The notes beneath the pieces were generated by a model. That model was given only the letters and a program-made list of their open reading frames with translations. It did no database searches and had not been told where the DNA came from. A stretch of DNA of 64,000 nt from Siphonodentalium dalli (Eukaryota; Mollusca; Scaphopoda; Gadilida; Siphonodentaliidae), in contig CP136062.1 of assembly GCA_032622095.1 (NCBI GenBank), forward strand, positions 130,899,282 through 130,963,281, written 5' to 3'. Shown one piece after another: positions 14,801 through 29,800 of this stretch. Each line of letters begins with the position of its first letter. Position 1 is the stretch's first letter. Position numbers and translations under genes: made by a program.

Positions 14801-17800
14801 GGGTTCCGTCCATTCATTATTATGAGAAATACAGCCCTTGTTTCACTTAGGAATTTCTGTGTCTTGATGGAAATTTCAGCTTGGGCATGGATCATCAAAT
14901 TTGGTTGTGCTTTGGCGTGTTGCAATTGGTAGCCCAGTTTAGGGGGAAAGGATAAACACTTTTTGGATTTAGAAAATATTTTTTTTTACATCGAGACAAA
15001 TATTTAGTATTGCCCACTCTCTAAACTGAGCATCGGGGGTATATGACACGCTTGTTTTAAGTAAGCCTATCTCTTAGAGACTAAGAGTAACTCTTCACTA
15101 TCACATGTCCAGTTTCGCTCACTTTAACTAAAAACCAAATTCTCTCATTTATCTCACAGCTATATGCTTGTTTTTAACCCTTCCTATACTAAATACTCAT
15201 TAACAAGTAGTTCCCTAAGGAATTATTATCTGAACATTTCCCACCAATGAATATCAATCATTCTGCTCTTGTATTATCTGTTTTTCTGTCTGTCGTCTGC
15301 TTTTATTACCTGAACACCCCTCCAAATGATTAATCGACGGTTGCAATGTATACTTTTATAACTGAACGGGAGAATTCATCTAGTACCGGCACAGAAAGGG
15401 TTAATGTCTCACATTATGTGCAGCATATATTTAGGTGACGTTTACACATAGCCGGTGAAGTCGTTACCCAGCGAACCCATTAGCCGGCGAAGGTTGGGCA
15501 GAGTGTTTACACATCGCCGGCGAAGATAAGCATATATTCATGTGTCTCCTTTACTTGTTAATAGTTTTCGTTTCAGTTCTCACTGAACTGCAATATGATA
15601 TTGCTGTACACCTGTAAACATCTAGCCGCTTCCTGTTAGAGATATCGTTGGGCAGTATAGTGAAATGAAACTTTTTAGAAATGGAAATGCCGAAATTATT
15701 AATATCCAACTCAAAACTTTCAGGTATTGCTATTGGTAATTTTATAGATATTTAAACAACATTGTTAATGGTTTGTTTGTGTTCATAGACAGCCTGTGAA
15801 GTGAGTGTCGCACCAAAAGCATGGTCATTGTCAGTTTTGATATCTTTTCGTCGCATACATCTACAAATTGGTGTCTAATCATTCGGATTGGATTTTATAT
15901 TATATAAATTATATAAGTTTCAACAATGCGAATCAAATGTGACACATTTTCCATTTGCACATTATACAATAAAATATGTTTTTCATTTTACTCGGGCGTT
16001 CACCATGTCCATGTATATAGGGCCGTGGCGATGGGGGTGTCTCATCCCAACTTTAATCAAAATATTCAAAAGCTGGAAATTTCATACCTGACACGGCAAT
16101 AGTTGGAAATTTGACATTAGCAATATGTTGAAATTGTTCTCGTAGATTTATTTTCAACAATTTGTTATTGGTGAGTTCTTTAGGCAACATTTGCTTAATT
16201 TTTGGCCAAATTGTTGGACTGAAATGGCCATCAGTTGGAAATGATCCAACATTAGAGGTGCGTCAAGTTTGGAAAATGTCCAACAATTGGAAATCTTAAG
16301 GCTGGATGCTAGGATTTTGCAATTTTCAGGGTTCAGATTAAAAAAAATTCTCACACCTGGCCATAACCATGGTCGGTCGATAAATTCCAAAGATGAACAG
16401 TCCCACACCTCCAAATCAGGCCCTCTAGACCCGTCCCTGTGTACATATGTCCACGGCGCACTCAGATTTAGATTATTGAACTAATTGTCCATTAAGTTTG
16501 AATCCATAGAAACGTGCCATCCCATTTCTTCCACATATATATGGACATACATGTACATGAATTAATTACCTCGAATGCGCAACAAATGTACCATGCACAT
16601 GCAGAGTACGTGTACCATCATCAGTTAGTATTTATAATAATAGCTTATAACCAAGGTGCGTGACCACCGACGGACAGCTGATTAGAGACAATCAAACTGG
16701 CACACTGACCAATATATACACAGGTGAAAAGCGGGCTGGTCTATCAGCGATTGCACAATAATATTGTTCGAGTTAATTGTTGAAAGGTAATCACCCATGA
16801 CGGCATGACCCCAGATAAACATCTAACTTAACAGCAGAGCGAATTAGAATCCATACGACAATCAGGTGCTTGTACTAAATCATTTTATTCAAAAGTTGAA
16901 AACCGTATAGCTGAGTATCCGGATAGCCGTAATTCTTATCCGGCGAAGTATAAACACTCTATTGTTATCGCTGCCGGCTAAAGCGAATACGATCTTCGCC
17001 GGGTAATGTATAAACACCCCCTTAGTGTTCGGTGGGTTGTAACATCCACAATATATTATATTAGATTCATTACCTATTGACATCGGTTAAAAGTTAATAT
17101 CTTTCTATGACTTTCTTGAATTCTGATTGGTTGCATACAGCTGCATAATTTCTGATAGATTCATGCTGACCTTCTATCAAAGAACAGTCACACGTGACTA
17201 TTTTTTTATTTTAAATAGTAATGGTTTCAACTATTTGGAATGAATTTCTGTTGACTACTGTGAGAGTTGCTTTGGTTTGTTAATATCTCACATTATGTGC
17301 AGCATATATTTCATTTTCCACATCATTTTGTTTGTTATGTTTTATAAATTAACCTAAATTTTATTTAATTCATTGTCTCATTCAGGATAATGTGATATAC
17401 GGTGATGATGCTCCCCTGCCTCCTCAGCCACATGTCAACCCACCTGCTGCACAGCCCGCAGCTCAACCAGCTGAGCAAGTTGATGGTGGACTCGGAGCCG
17501 CTCATCAGGCGTTACTCCAAGGTGGTGGTCCAACAGGATTTCAGGCTTACAGACGACCTCCTCTCTTCCACTTTCGAGTAAGTACCATTGCCGTAAATAA
17601 CTGTTTTAGAAAGGTTTCGCAGAAACCACTATTACAGTTAACATTTAGGAATATGTCAGTGTTCGGTGGGTTGTAACATCAATAATATATTATTATATTA
17701 GGCTGATTATCTATTGACATCGGTTAAAAGCTAATATCTTATATGATATCTCACTTGATTTTCTTGCATTTTCATTGGCTGTGTACAGCTACATAATTTC

Positions 17801-20800
17801 TGATAGATTCATGCTGACCTACAATCAAAGAACAGTCACAGTAGTAGCAGTTCCAACAATTTGGAATGAATTTCTGTCAGTTCCTGTGAGAGTTGTGTTG
17901 GTTTGTCAATGGAGCTGCCATACATATTCATTAGTGGGAGGAGCTTACAGTTGCTGGGAGACAAGTCGTCTTCAGAAATAGAGCATTCATGAAGAAGACA
18001 TACTGCTTCTTTAAATTCTAAAAAAGTTTTTTTGTTTTAATAATTGTTTTAAATTATAAATATGAATGTGTACCATAATGTGATAGACAATACTTGTTAC
18101 AATTCATGTGACAATTAAAGTTATGAGCATTGTTATATACTGGTAATTAAGAAAATACGAATAGTATTATAGTCTTAATACTATGAAGTTTGCCTCTCGT
18201 ATGCTGATAAATGTCCTATTTCACTAATTTTGTGTCCAGTCCATATTATACACATCTATAGGGAATATATGGCAGTATTGTTCACATGTAAATACGTTTT
18301 TTCGAGAAGTCGGGTGTTGTAGAAGTGATGGTATGCCTGTCTTGTGATGTATTAAGAATGCTGTAGCCTCGAAAAATAATTATATTTTCTAACTGTTAAC
18401 TTTAATAACTGTTAGGTTCCAAAACCTCTCTGATGTAGTATCATAATGAGATTTGAATAGAAATTGGCATACTATTAGGTAATTATCAGGAAGTTTATCC
18501 CCCATAATTTGTGTGCTGACACCCAATACATGGAATCAAAAGGGAATTTATATGATTTTAGTACATTTGATACCCTCTTTTTTTTATATGCCCTTTTTGA
18601 AAAAACAACATACTATGTTATAAGTCCGTCCATCCATCTGCGTTGTCCGTCCGTTCGTTTTCTTTTTCCGGATGATAACTTTGGTAAGTCTGAACTTTCA
18701 CTCGAGTTACGGCCCTTTTTGTTGAAATTTGCACTTAATTTTCGTTTTCTGGAGTATAACTTTAGTAAGTCTGAATTGAATGGAATGAAAAATACAGGTC
18801 AAGTTCGAATTTGGGTACTGTCTGAGTTTCACCTGAGTTATGGCCCATTGTTGAAATTACCACAGACATTTTTTTCCATACCCTAGCGATGCTCTTGTTA
18901 GAACTAATGAATTAAAAGGTGCTTAATAAAACCATTATATTTGTTCGCACTTTTAGTGAAATTTCAGAAGAACTACAATGATTTAATGCTTGATCACATA
19001 ATTAAAAATGTTTGTGGGTGTGTGAATCCTGTATTACTTATCAACATGTAGAAACTAGCTAGTTGCTCTGACAGATATCTGTTAAAATCCCTTTCAGGTC
19101 GCCATTCTGATATTTCTCATGTGTGTCACATTATTCTCCATGAGCCTGCTATCACTGACTCTACCTGGTAAGTTATTATTTTACCACTATTCTTCAATGT
19201 AATCATTTTAGCCCATTGTTTCCAATACAATGCCTAAATAGTGAAAATGACATTTTCAAAATGTCTACTGGTAATTCATGACGAGAATTTTCTTTCTATG
19301 TACTCAATTCAGTGTTAATATTTTCTATACTAAATACTCATTGATGAGTAGTTATCCCTTAAGAAATGTTCTGATAATAAGTTCAACAAATGACCTATTG
19401 GACTCCTTCTACACTTTTATTATCTGTTGTCTGCTAATTTATCCTGAACACCCCTCCAAATGAAGAATAGACCATTCAAAGGTATACATTTATAACTGAG
19501 TGGGAAAATCCATTCAGTATAGAAAGGGTTAAACACTGGGATAATTTTGTGGATAATGTCACTTATAATTTTACTTGATTTCATATCCGAAACCTCTCGA
19601 CAGCGTTACTTGATTCACTTGTGTTTCTTCCGAACTGACATGAACATATATATTTTTTATTTATCAATCTAGTTTTACATCACTACTGGCTTTATATTGT
19701 ACTAAAACACTTATCAAAATATGCTCATAAACAGGTCAAGCACATCCTGAATTCAACTGTTTAGTTATATCCAACTGTAATCAGTAAATATGGATATCAT
19801 CGTTTTGTTAATTCGATACAAGAGTCATAACCCAATATCGTATTTCACAAAAAATTATTCAAAACCAGTTAATACTAAATCGATACCATGTTTATTTTTG
19901 TGACGAAATAACGTCCTGATCTGTGCGAATGATTAATCATGATGGCAGTTGAAAAGGAAGTTAAATAACATTCAATTGGTCTAAATATTGTTTGAAGGAG
20001 CGATTGAGTGATCATGTTAATGTAATTTAGAAAGGCCTTCTTGTGTCATTATTAATTAAATTCCAGACATTTGCACAAAAGATTGCAAAATAAATGTTAT
20101 CGTGAGACTGTTTATTTGCTGTAATGTTGCTGTGAGTGCAATTTGGCTGTGCATGATCCCATAGTTTCCATAAAAACAGGGAAATGGTAGATTTAGCATC
20201 AAGTTCAACTATAATAGTTAAATATAACTATTGGTATAATATTTGAATTACGGATGTGTCTTACTTGATAAATGGGAAACAAAGTCATATCTATTGCAAA
20301 GTATTGCTATTATTTATTACATATTGTTTTCTCTCTCATACTTTCAGTTTGTATTGGTCGGAATCTGATGTCTATATGGGTCGGTGAAACTAAAATTCAT
20401 GAGCTTTACACCGCTGCCTGTGGATTGTACATTTGCTGGCTACTTCTCAGAATATCAACAATCATGTTCAAATGGATACCAAGAGGATCGTCAGCCATTC
20501 TCAACAAACTTAAAGAATGGTCAATACTTGTAAGTTTTAACCCGTTCTATTGATGAGTAGTTTTTAGCTCACCTGAGACGAAGTCTCCGGTGGAGCTATA
20601 GTCATCACTCCTCGTCCGTCGTGCCATCCATCGTCCGTCCGTCAACAATTCTTTAAACATCTTCTCCTCTGATTCCATTGGACGGAATGGGTTCATATTT
20701 GGTGTGGATGTTCCCTAGGTGACTCCCATTCAGATATGTTCAAATGAGGTCACTGGGTCAAATAGTTGCGAAGTCAGGGCCATAACTCTTTCCCTCCATA

Positions 20801-23800
20801 GTATTTCTTAAAACAACTTCTTGTCTAGAACCATTGGTCCGATTTAGCTTATATTTGGCATGAGGGTTCTTGAATGACTGGAGTTCTGATTTGTTCAAAT
20901 GAGGTCACCAGGTTGATTAGTTGAGAAACCAGGGCCATAACTCTATTCCTCCATAGTAATTCTTAGAATGAAATCTTCTCAAGAAACATTGGGCCGATTT
21001 AGCTTATATTTGGTACGGAGGGACCTTGGGTGACTGGGGTTCAGATTTTTTCAAATTGGGTCACTGGGTCAAATAGGGGCAGAGCCATAACTCTAAAAAC
21101 AAAAAATTACATTTTTGCATTTTGATCTTTGATTTTTTTAGGCACATCACAGCTACCCACCCCACCCACCTCCTGTCCCTGCCACACCATGCTGTACCAT
21201 ACCATATTATCTCTGCCTACTTCACCCCATTAAAATCCTTGTTTTGATCACAGCCGTAGGAGTAACACAATACATTGGTATTGCTTTGCAAAATGTTTGC
21301 AGTCATTAATTATCTCAATGTCAACAGCTCTCTAAGACATACTGGTAGCTGATAGTGGCTTTATGTATGGAATTTTATCCCATGTTTATCTCAGATACAA
21401 ATTACCTGTTTGACAGATAAAGTTTATATTTACTATTAATATTAACCATTTCATCACCAGTTGTGCTGGTGAGAGCAATGAAGACCCTGTGCTTGTGCAT
21501 TCTCTTATATATGCGAGTCTCCCATGGGGAGCCTCCCATATAAAGGAGAATGCACTGGCTTTCAAGGTCATGGAAATTTTGTTTTAATTAAGCCAATATA
21601 GTCAGGTATTCAAATAAATCATGTATGTCATATTCTTGCAGGGATGTCCCCACAGTGTTGGGGGGGGGGGTGATTTACAGATTTGTTCAATGAAATGTAA
21701 TTTTTAAGCTCACCTGAGACGAAGCTATAGTCATCACTTCTCATCTGTCACCTGTTCATCTGTCTGTCCGCCCATCCATCTGTCAACAATTCTTTGAACA
21801 TCTTCTCTAGATCATAAGACTGAATGGGTTCATATTTGGTGTGGATGTTCTCTAGGTGACTCACATTCAGATTTGTTCAAATGAGGTCACTCTGTCAAAT
21901 GGTTATGAAGCCAGGGCCATAACTCTTGCCCTCCATAGTAATTCTTAAAAACGACTTCTTCACATGTTCCATCAGGTTGAATGGGTTCATATTTGGTATG
22001 AAGGGTCCTTGGGTGACCGGAGTTCAGATTTGTTCAAATGGGGTCATTTGTTTTAAATGGGGTCACCTGGTCAACTAGGGGCCAAGCAAAGGACAGTTTT
22101 CCTCTTAATATGCTTCCTTCACACGGACCATCAGGTCTATTTTACTGATATTTAGTATGAAGGGTTCTTTGGTGCCTGGGATTCAAATTTATTCAGATGG
22201 GGTCACCAGATTAAATAGGGTGGGACCAGGGAGATAACTGTATGTCTCTATAGTAATACTTAAAATGTCTTCTCAAGAGAGGTTGGACTATTTAGCTTAC
22301 ATATAGTTTGGAGGATCCTTCAGTGACTGAGATTCAAATTTGTTAACATGAGGTCAACCTGTCAAGAAATGACGGGGCTATGGGGACTTAACACTTTTGT
22401 GTCTAATAAAATCATTAAAATACAAAATTGGAAATTTCCAACAATTGAGAAAGTTTGAGATGTCGGTTGTGAAATTCCAACCTAAGACTTGGGAGTCTGG
22501 AGCCCGGTCAGGAGGGGATATGTTGAGCTGGAGGGGGGGGGGGGGGGGGGGTGATCAGTAGTGTACAGTTGGTAATTTTAAAGTAGATATTAACCGATCT
22601 ACATACATGAAGCCTCTCTAGCCACATATCCTGTTTAGATCTACTTCTTTTAAAGTGATTATGAAAAGTTCTGACTGTTATGGTCTCCAGAGTCCCAGTC
22701 TTATCAGTCTTTGCAGTCTGGTGAGCGACCCCACAGTCTTTGACTGTCTTGTCTTAGGAAATGTCCAGAATTTTTTTTTTTTAGCTCAACTTGACAAAGT
22801 AAAGTTTAAGCTATTGCCATGGGTTGCTGTCTGTCTGTCTGTCCATCTGTGCATTGGGGCTTTCATATCAACAATTCTCTTTAGCACACCGTACAGGCCA
22901 CATCTCTCATCCTATCATCACCAAACTTGATATAGATCTTTGGGTGACCTCTAAATGGGAGCAGTCATTTTTTCTGAAATTTGTAAAAAAAAATATTGCC
23001 ACCAGCAGCAATCTTGGTTTTTACTCTTTGCATGACTAAATACTTCTGTGCACCCTACAGACAACATCACTCATGCGATCAACACCAAACTTCATATGGA
23101 TCTTTTTGATGACTTCTAGATATTAGCCATTGATTTTTTCCTAGATTTGTTTAAAAACATGGCCGCCAGCAGTCATCTTTGATTTTACTCTTTACATGAC
23201 TAAAATTACATCGGCACACCCTACAGGCCACATCTCTCATCCGAGCCATCTTTGATTTTACATTTGAATCTATCCATACACACATTTATTGGAGAAATGT
23301 TTTGATTACTTCCAGATGGGAGCCATCAAATATAAATGATTTTCAATGAAAAACATGGCTGCCAGCAGCTATCGTGGATTTTACTCTTTGTATGACTCAA
23401 AAACTTCAGCATGGCCTAAAGCCAACATTTTTAATCCAATTGATCCCAAACTTCATATGGCTGTTCGAGTTGACCTCTGGTATTGCTTAAATACTTAAAC
23501 TATCCGCATTCCTAACACTCCATTGACTGTAATGTATGACATTATCACCTCTCCAAGTTGAACTTCAGTGTCATTAACACTTTCTATTTATTATTTTCTG
23601 TTTGGATTTGAAATACGAAAATGAATTTTTTTTTAGTTTCTGGAGTATGCTTTCCAAATTTTGAGACAAAAAATTTAAATCCTTCCCTCATCTCAAAATT
23701 GAGATCTTATTGCCTGAGAACACTGATATTTAATTTTAATGGCCAAAGAAAACACTTTATCTACCATTTCCTATGAAATTCCCTGATACAATGGGCGATA

Positions 23801-26800
23801 ACGAATGGGCGATAAAAGCATCCGTATCGTTACTACAGTTGCGATACAAGGCGCTCGTGACGTCGTTGACTGATCAAAATCATGAATGAACTGACGTCAC
23901 ATCAATCGCGTGAAAAATCAAAACGACATTCCAACGTATATTCTTGCGTACTATAAACAAATAGTTCCAATGTTTTAACATTATTTGATTGCCTACCGGG
24001 TAACCATCACGGGTATTATGGTATAACACATCACAAGGGAACTAATATGTATGTGTTCAGTATGTATTATAAATGTAAGAAATTGTGTCCATTGAATACA
24101 TTTCCGTTAGGCATATTCGCGTGAACAGGCAGGTTTAGCAAAACGAGCTAATCGCGTGACACAGATACCTTTGCAGGTTGGGAGAATTTACTCAAGAAAG
24201 CGAATCATCGGACACAAATTCAACAGTTTTGGCATTTAAGAAACTCCTGAAATGTAATTTGTGCGGTGGATTCTGTCACACCAATGGTAGATAAATGTGT
24301 TATATACACAATGTGTTTGTAACGATTCATGTATCGCGACTCGGGCTAGTTTTCGTGTCCATATCGCGACTCGGCGACCAAGGTCGCCTCGTCGCTATAT
24401 GGCCACGAAAACTTGCCTCGTCGCGATACATGAATCGTTACAAACACATTGTGTATATAACACATATTTATTGAACATTATTTTTATATTTTTTTCAGAT
24501 AATAAAGTCACTATTCCTGTGTTTCTTGCTGCTTGGTGTCATTCCGTTGTTGCTGGGCGTATTATTTGAGTTGGTAGTCATAATACCTCTTCGAGTTCCT
24601 GCAGATCAGTGTCCTATATTTTTCCCATGGCAGGTATGTAATGCATTTATCATGACTCCATTATTGATCCTCTATAAAGTTTGTTTCGTAAGCTGAATAT
24701 CGGAAAGTTATACTTTCCCAGGGGGAACTCTTGCTATATTATCCCTTTTGTCTTATTAATTTTGTTTGAATAAACGTCTTCAGAGACAGTTGGGGGTATA
24801 ATGATTTATTATTTGAGTCTCACTTCAACACCTTTTTACGAGGTATGCTGTGTTCTGATTGGCCGGGTGAGAATTCTCAATATTGATTGGTTGGAATGTG
24901 GTTTGTTTGTGATGGGATGCGTGGGGGTCAGTTAGCCTCCGAGTGGTTAGTCTCTGGTTGGAGGGTATGGTTGAAGGCTAATGGTTGTCATTGTCAGTTT
25001 ATGTGGCTAGTTAGCCTCCAAATTGTTGGCCTTCAACTGGAGGCTTTTCTCGACGGGGGTTATTCATGTGGTTAGCCTTATGTTTGTAGGCTATTGTGTA
25101 AATATATGGTTCTTGTGTTTCCCATGTGGAGGCTAATTGTGTTGTCCCTTGTGGGTGGCTATATAAGAGTGTGTACAGGCTTCGATAGTCTCATGGGTAC
25201 AGGGGCTTGTTCAGACTTTTGATTGTAAGCTGTCATTGCTTGTCTGATTTGACGGCCATTATGGGGGATTGTTAGCCTCCTAGTGGAGGAGGTTATATGA
25301 TGATTATTGGTTTCGGTGTAGAGGCCAACTTTTGTATGTGATTCCTTTGATGCTGAATTTTCATTGTGTGTGTGTAAATTATCCCAATTGGGACTCATTG
25401 AGTAGAGAAATGTTCAGATCTGATAATAAGTTCAACAAACAGCCATAGGCCATTTATTGAACCTTTCCTACCAATGAAGAGGAATCCTTCTGAACTTGTA
25501 TTATATATTCATCTTTCTGTTGTCTGCTTATATTTTCTGAACATCTCTCAAGATGAATAATAAACTATTCCATTGCATACTTTTATAACTGTTTGGAGAA
25601 TCCATTTAGAAATGAAAGGGTTGATAGTTATTGTTTGATATAAAAAAAATCACTGTAAAATATTTCTATAAATTGGAATCTATATAATTGATTATTATTT
25701 CAGGACTGGGCTTTGGGAGTTCTTCATGCCAAAATAATCTGTGCTATCACCATGATGGGTCCACAGTGGTGGCTTCGGCATGTTATAGAACAGGTAAGAT
25801 AAATTATCAGCTGTATAATGTGAGAATGTTTCAAAATGGATATTGGTTATAAGTTTCATATATAAATATAGGTCATTAGGCATGATTTACCTCTGCTAAC
25901 TGTGTGGTTACTATCCTAAAAATATAACTGACCATCCAGCTGGTATACTAAATGCAAAATTGCACTGTTTATTGTCTATGTTGTAATTAGAACTCTGTAA
26001 TTGAGTCACCGTTGTTCCAGACTTATTGAACGTGTAGCTGTTCTAGATAATTTGGGAACAGCGACTTCAATCATACATAAGTTCAGAGGTTATTATTATC
26101 ATAACCATGCATGAGAGCTGATGCTTCTCTAAAATAGATATGATTTATCTTTGCATTTTATCTTTGCAGATATATAATGATGGATGGCGTAATATGAATC
26201 TCTTGTATATAATCAACAAGTTATGCATGCCTGTGATTGGTGTACTGGGTATAGCTTTGTCGGCACCGTATGTCATATCAAAAAGCATAGTTCCACTACT
26301 AGGTGAGTAGACTATGCTTGGTTTTATATCACTTCCCCCCTGGTGTTCATCTCAAATTGAGTATGGATTACAGTCGGATGAATCCAGGGACCAGCCTAGA
26401 GAAGTTACTAGACCCTAGTGTTATATTTTGACTTTTTATACCCCCATTCCAAAAGATGGGGGGGGGTATACTTGATTACATCTGCCTGATGTCTGTCTGT
26501 TCATTCGTCCGCTCATATATATCAACCATGGGTTATCGGATATTGCCGAAAATTTGTTATGCAAGTTTGGCATCAGGAGGGCTTTCAAAAGAGCCTTCAT
26601 TGACGTTGTTCACATTTTCCGTTCAAGAGTTATCCCTCTTTCTTTATCTGAAAATGTTGGATTTCCATCCGTCGTTCGTTAGAATTGTCCAGTAATTTGT
26701 TCTTTTTAAAAAAAAAATTCACAATTTGGTTTCCGACCTGCCCATATTTCAATTTTCACCATGGGGGTATCCCAGCACATGTTGTGCTACCTCTTGTTAG

Positions 26801-29800
26801 ACTGGAAAATGGAATTGATGACTGAAATCGGACGAGAAGGAAATAACTTTATTTACGTCTGCACAGTGAAATATTGGACCAAATTTTAAAATTTTAAAAT
26901 ATTGAGTAAGCGGGACAACTCAATAGTTTATAGGTATTTTGCACTGACCAATGTGTTTACCATAATAAATGATACTTGTACAGGGTTTTTGCTAGTCAGG
27001 TCCATATGACCTAGGATATGTTGGACATACCATGGTTCAGCCTTTCATGAGCAAATTTTTTAAACCAGAAAAACCACTGTTTGCTTGCAACTGAGAAATG
27101 CAAATAACTTTTTAGAGATGTATATTCACTAAAATTCTAGATCCAAATAAAAAAAAGTTGAAAGCATTTGGTCAGATACCAGTATTAATTACAATGTAGG
27201 CCCTATTCCGAAAATATATGAACAGCGCATACAAACTTTCTGGTTATTATCAACAATGTCTGAATCTACAAAGACACACACTTTGGGCAGATTTTGATTT
27301 AGCCAATCACAGTGGCCATTCCATGGGGGGAAAGGGCGAGATCTTCACTCGTTGAAACTAATGATTGATGTTGATTTGTTTGAGTACTTGGATATCTTGC
27401 TACAGTTATGAAGAGTGGCTATTAAGTGGAGAGTTTATCATGTTGCATAAAAGTGCATAAAATTTCTTTTAGCCTAATAGAGTACCTGGATAGCACATCT
27501 GGATTTTAAAGCTTGAATATCTGGTTTAAGGCATTATTATGAAATTTGTTTTCCTCATAAAGTTTGAAATACAACCAGTGGGCGCCCAAGATAGTCTGTG
27601 ATATTACTTTACTTTAGATGATATTACAGGTACTAACTATAATGAATTTTTAACTGTCTTCATAGTTACTGGACATAAAGTCCCAAAAATAAGGTTTTAA
27701 TCAAGTTTATAAATCGGTATCCTACATTAAGGATCCAAAGTTTTGCAGGCTTAAAAAGCCGTTTCCATGTGCCCGGACTAACATATCTCAAATAAAAGCA
27801 CTAAACACCAAATACCGGCCATATGTCACCTGTTTCCTATAAATAACATACTCAGCTACAACTCTGCAGTGATAAAATCGTTTCGGACGCCAAATTAACG
27901 TAGTTTAAAAAAAAAATCACCATTAGCGACGAGTGATTCGTCGCCATCCATGTTTTCATATACTTATTCAATCGGTAATTGGAAAGACCGGTGTTCTGCA
28001 ACAAATAGTATGTCGGAACACATGCACTTTTTTTCAGAACACCGGTTCCCTTCCCACAATGCTTAGAAACAAAATGGCGATATGGATGACCCAAAATTTA
28101 GTTTTTGGGAAAAAATACTTTTTATTTTATTTTATTTTACTTCTTTCTTTGAAATTTCATGCGATGAAATAAAAACTGATTATTTTATGGAAAAATTGTA
28201 GCAGACTTAGATTTAGAGTGACAGAAATTGTTTTAATTTAGATTTTAAAACCTACTAGGTGTATAGACTATAGTATACAGACTAGATAAGAAAGAATTGA
28301 ATGATGGTAATTGGTTCCTAATACAAGAGACATATTCTGTTTCATTGTTTTATTGGATAATTGTACCCCCCGCAACAAAGTTGTGGGGGGGGGGTATACT
28401 GGAATCAGCTCGCCCGTCCATCTGTCACCCGTCATCGTCCGTCTGTCATCCATGGACACAAATTTGTCCGGAGTTTTTTTCACTCGTTTTTTTTTATCAT
28501 TTTCGTGAAACATGGCACAGACATCAACCACCATGTCACCTGTGCACCTGCGATTATGACATCTGTTGGACTTTTTTTGGTGGATTTATCACCCTTTTTC
28601 GAAATAGAAAATTTTCGCAACATGTATAATTTTTTTCCAAGCATTTATTCCTACAGTTTTTGGTAAATTTTTTTTAAACTTGGCACATATATTTAGTACC
28701 ATGGGAACCTGTGCACCTTCGATTATGACATCTGTCCGACTTTTTATTGTTGAGTTATTCCCCTTTTTTTACTTAGAACATTTTCACAACATGCATAATT
28801 TTGTCCGAGCTTTTATTCCTACATTTATTCCTAAATGTTTACTGACATGTGAAACATCTTAGTGTTTTAAAAACACAGGGGATAACCTTAGTCCCATTGG
28901 GACAGTCATACCTCTAGTTGATTTGTGCTTCAAAGTGTGTCTTTTTATAATATGCTACAAAACCAAAACAACTCAAGCCTTAAGCTTGTTTTAAACAATA
29001 AATCAATTTGAAACCATTTTGGAATTTCAGCATGTAATTTTATTTTTAATTCGACCGAAAGACCAAAGTTTTAGAGGAAAAAAATCTGCTATATATATTT
29101 TATGTTCATAAAAACAAGGCCTTACTGACTATCATTATGTTGTTCTTTATTTCATTTTTAGGATGTACTCCAGAAACAGAAATTGTTGTTTCCCAGAAAA
29201 TTTACCCATCATTGTTAGCTATTGTTATGTTTGTGAGCATATTCTACTTCCAACTGCGGCAATTCAAGCGGCTTTATGAGCATATCAAGAATGACAAGTT
29301 AGTTTTATTTTATATACTTACTGACTACAATTCCAACTGAGTGCATGAACATTTATAAAATAAATAATTTTTAGGGAGTTAGATTAAATACTATCGGCAT
29401 GATTTTTTATATGATACAAAACTGCAGGAACTCCTCTGTGTGTTCGTGGAATATTGGCTGAAAATGTATATAGTGCAAACCAATGACCACATTACGAATT
29501 TGGACTGTTGTTTTGTTTTTTCTTGATAATGTACTGTATACAAGTTACAACTTAAACACCAAGCGTGAATGTTCCATAACTTGTTCACGAGTAGCAGTCT
29601 TACACTCTTATTTGATGCTGGCTTTTTAAGTTTCGTATGGATCCCACCATATGTGTCGCCTCTGGCGCATGACTCGACACTCACATCTCATTGACAATTA
29701 CCTAGATGCAATTCGCCGTGTTATCACATGTGCAGTGACTGCAGTATAAGTTGTAAAATAATCCAGCAATTTGCACATAGTTAATTGTCAATGATATGAA

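Larger units (their letters stand above)
12661..15060. repeat. Outer repeat of a three-level insertion nest
   Basis: Starts TAGGCCCCTGACTCCACAGG at 12661. It is interrupted at about 12867 and resumes near 14574 (GATTCTGTTTTCCTTTGGTA), running to the CATCGGGGGTATATGACACG end near 15050. Its internal units (CAGCTTGTAAYTC, ATGGCCCTTG) recur on both sides of the interruption, which marks them as one element. Confidence 0.65.

Noticed and set aside
28297-28666. Several overlapping ORFs of 65-110 codons
   Set aside because: They lie wholly inside the CCCCCCGCAACAAAG repeat and reflect its composition.
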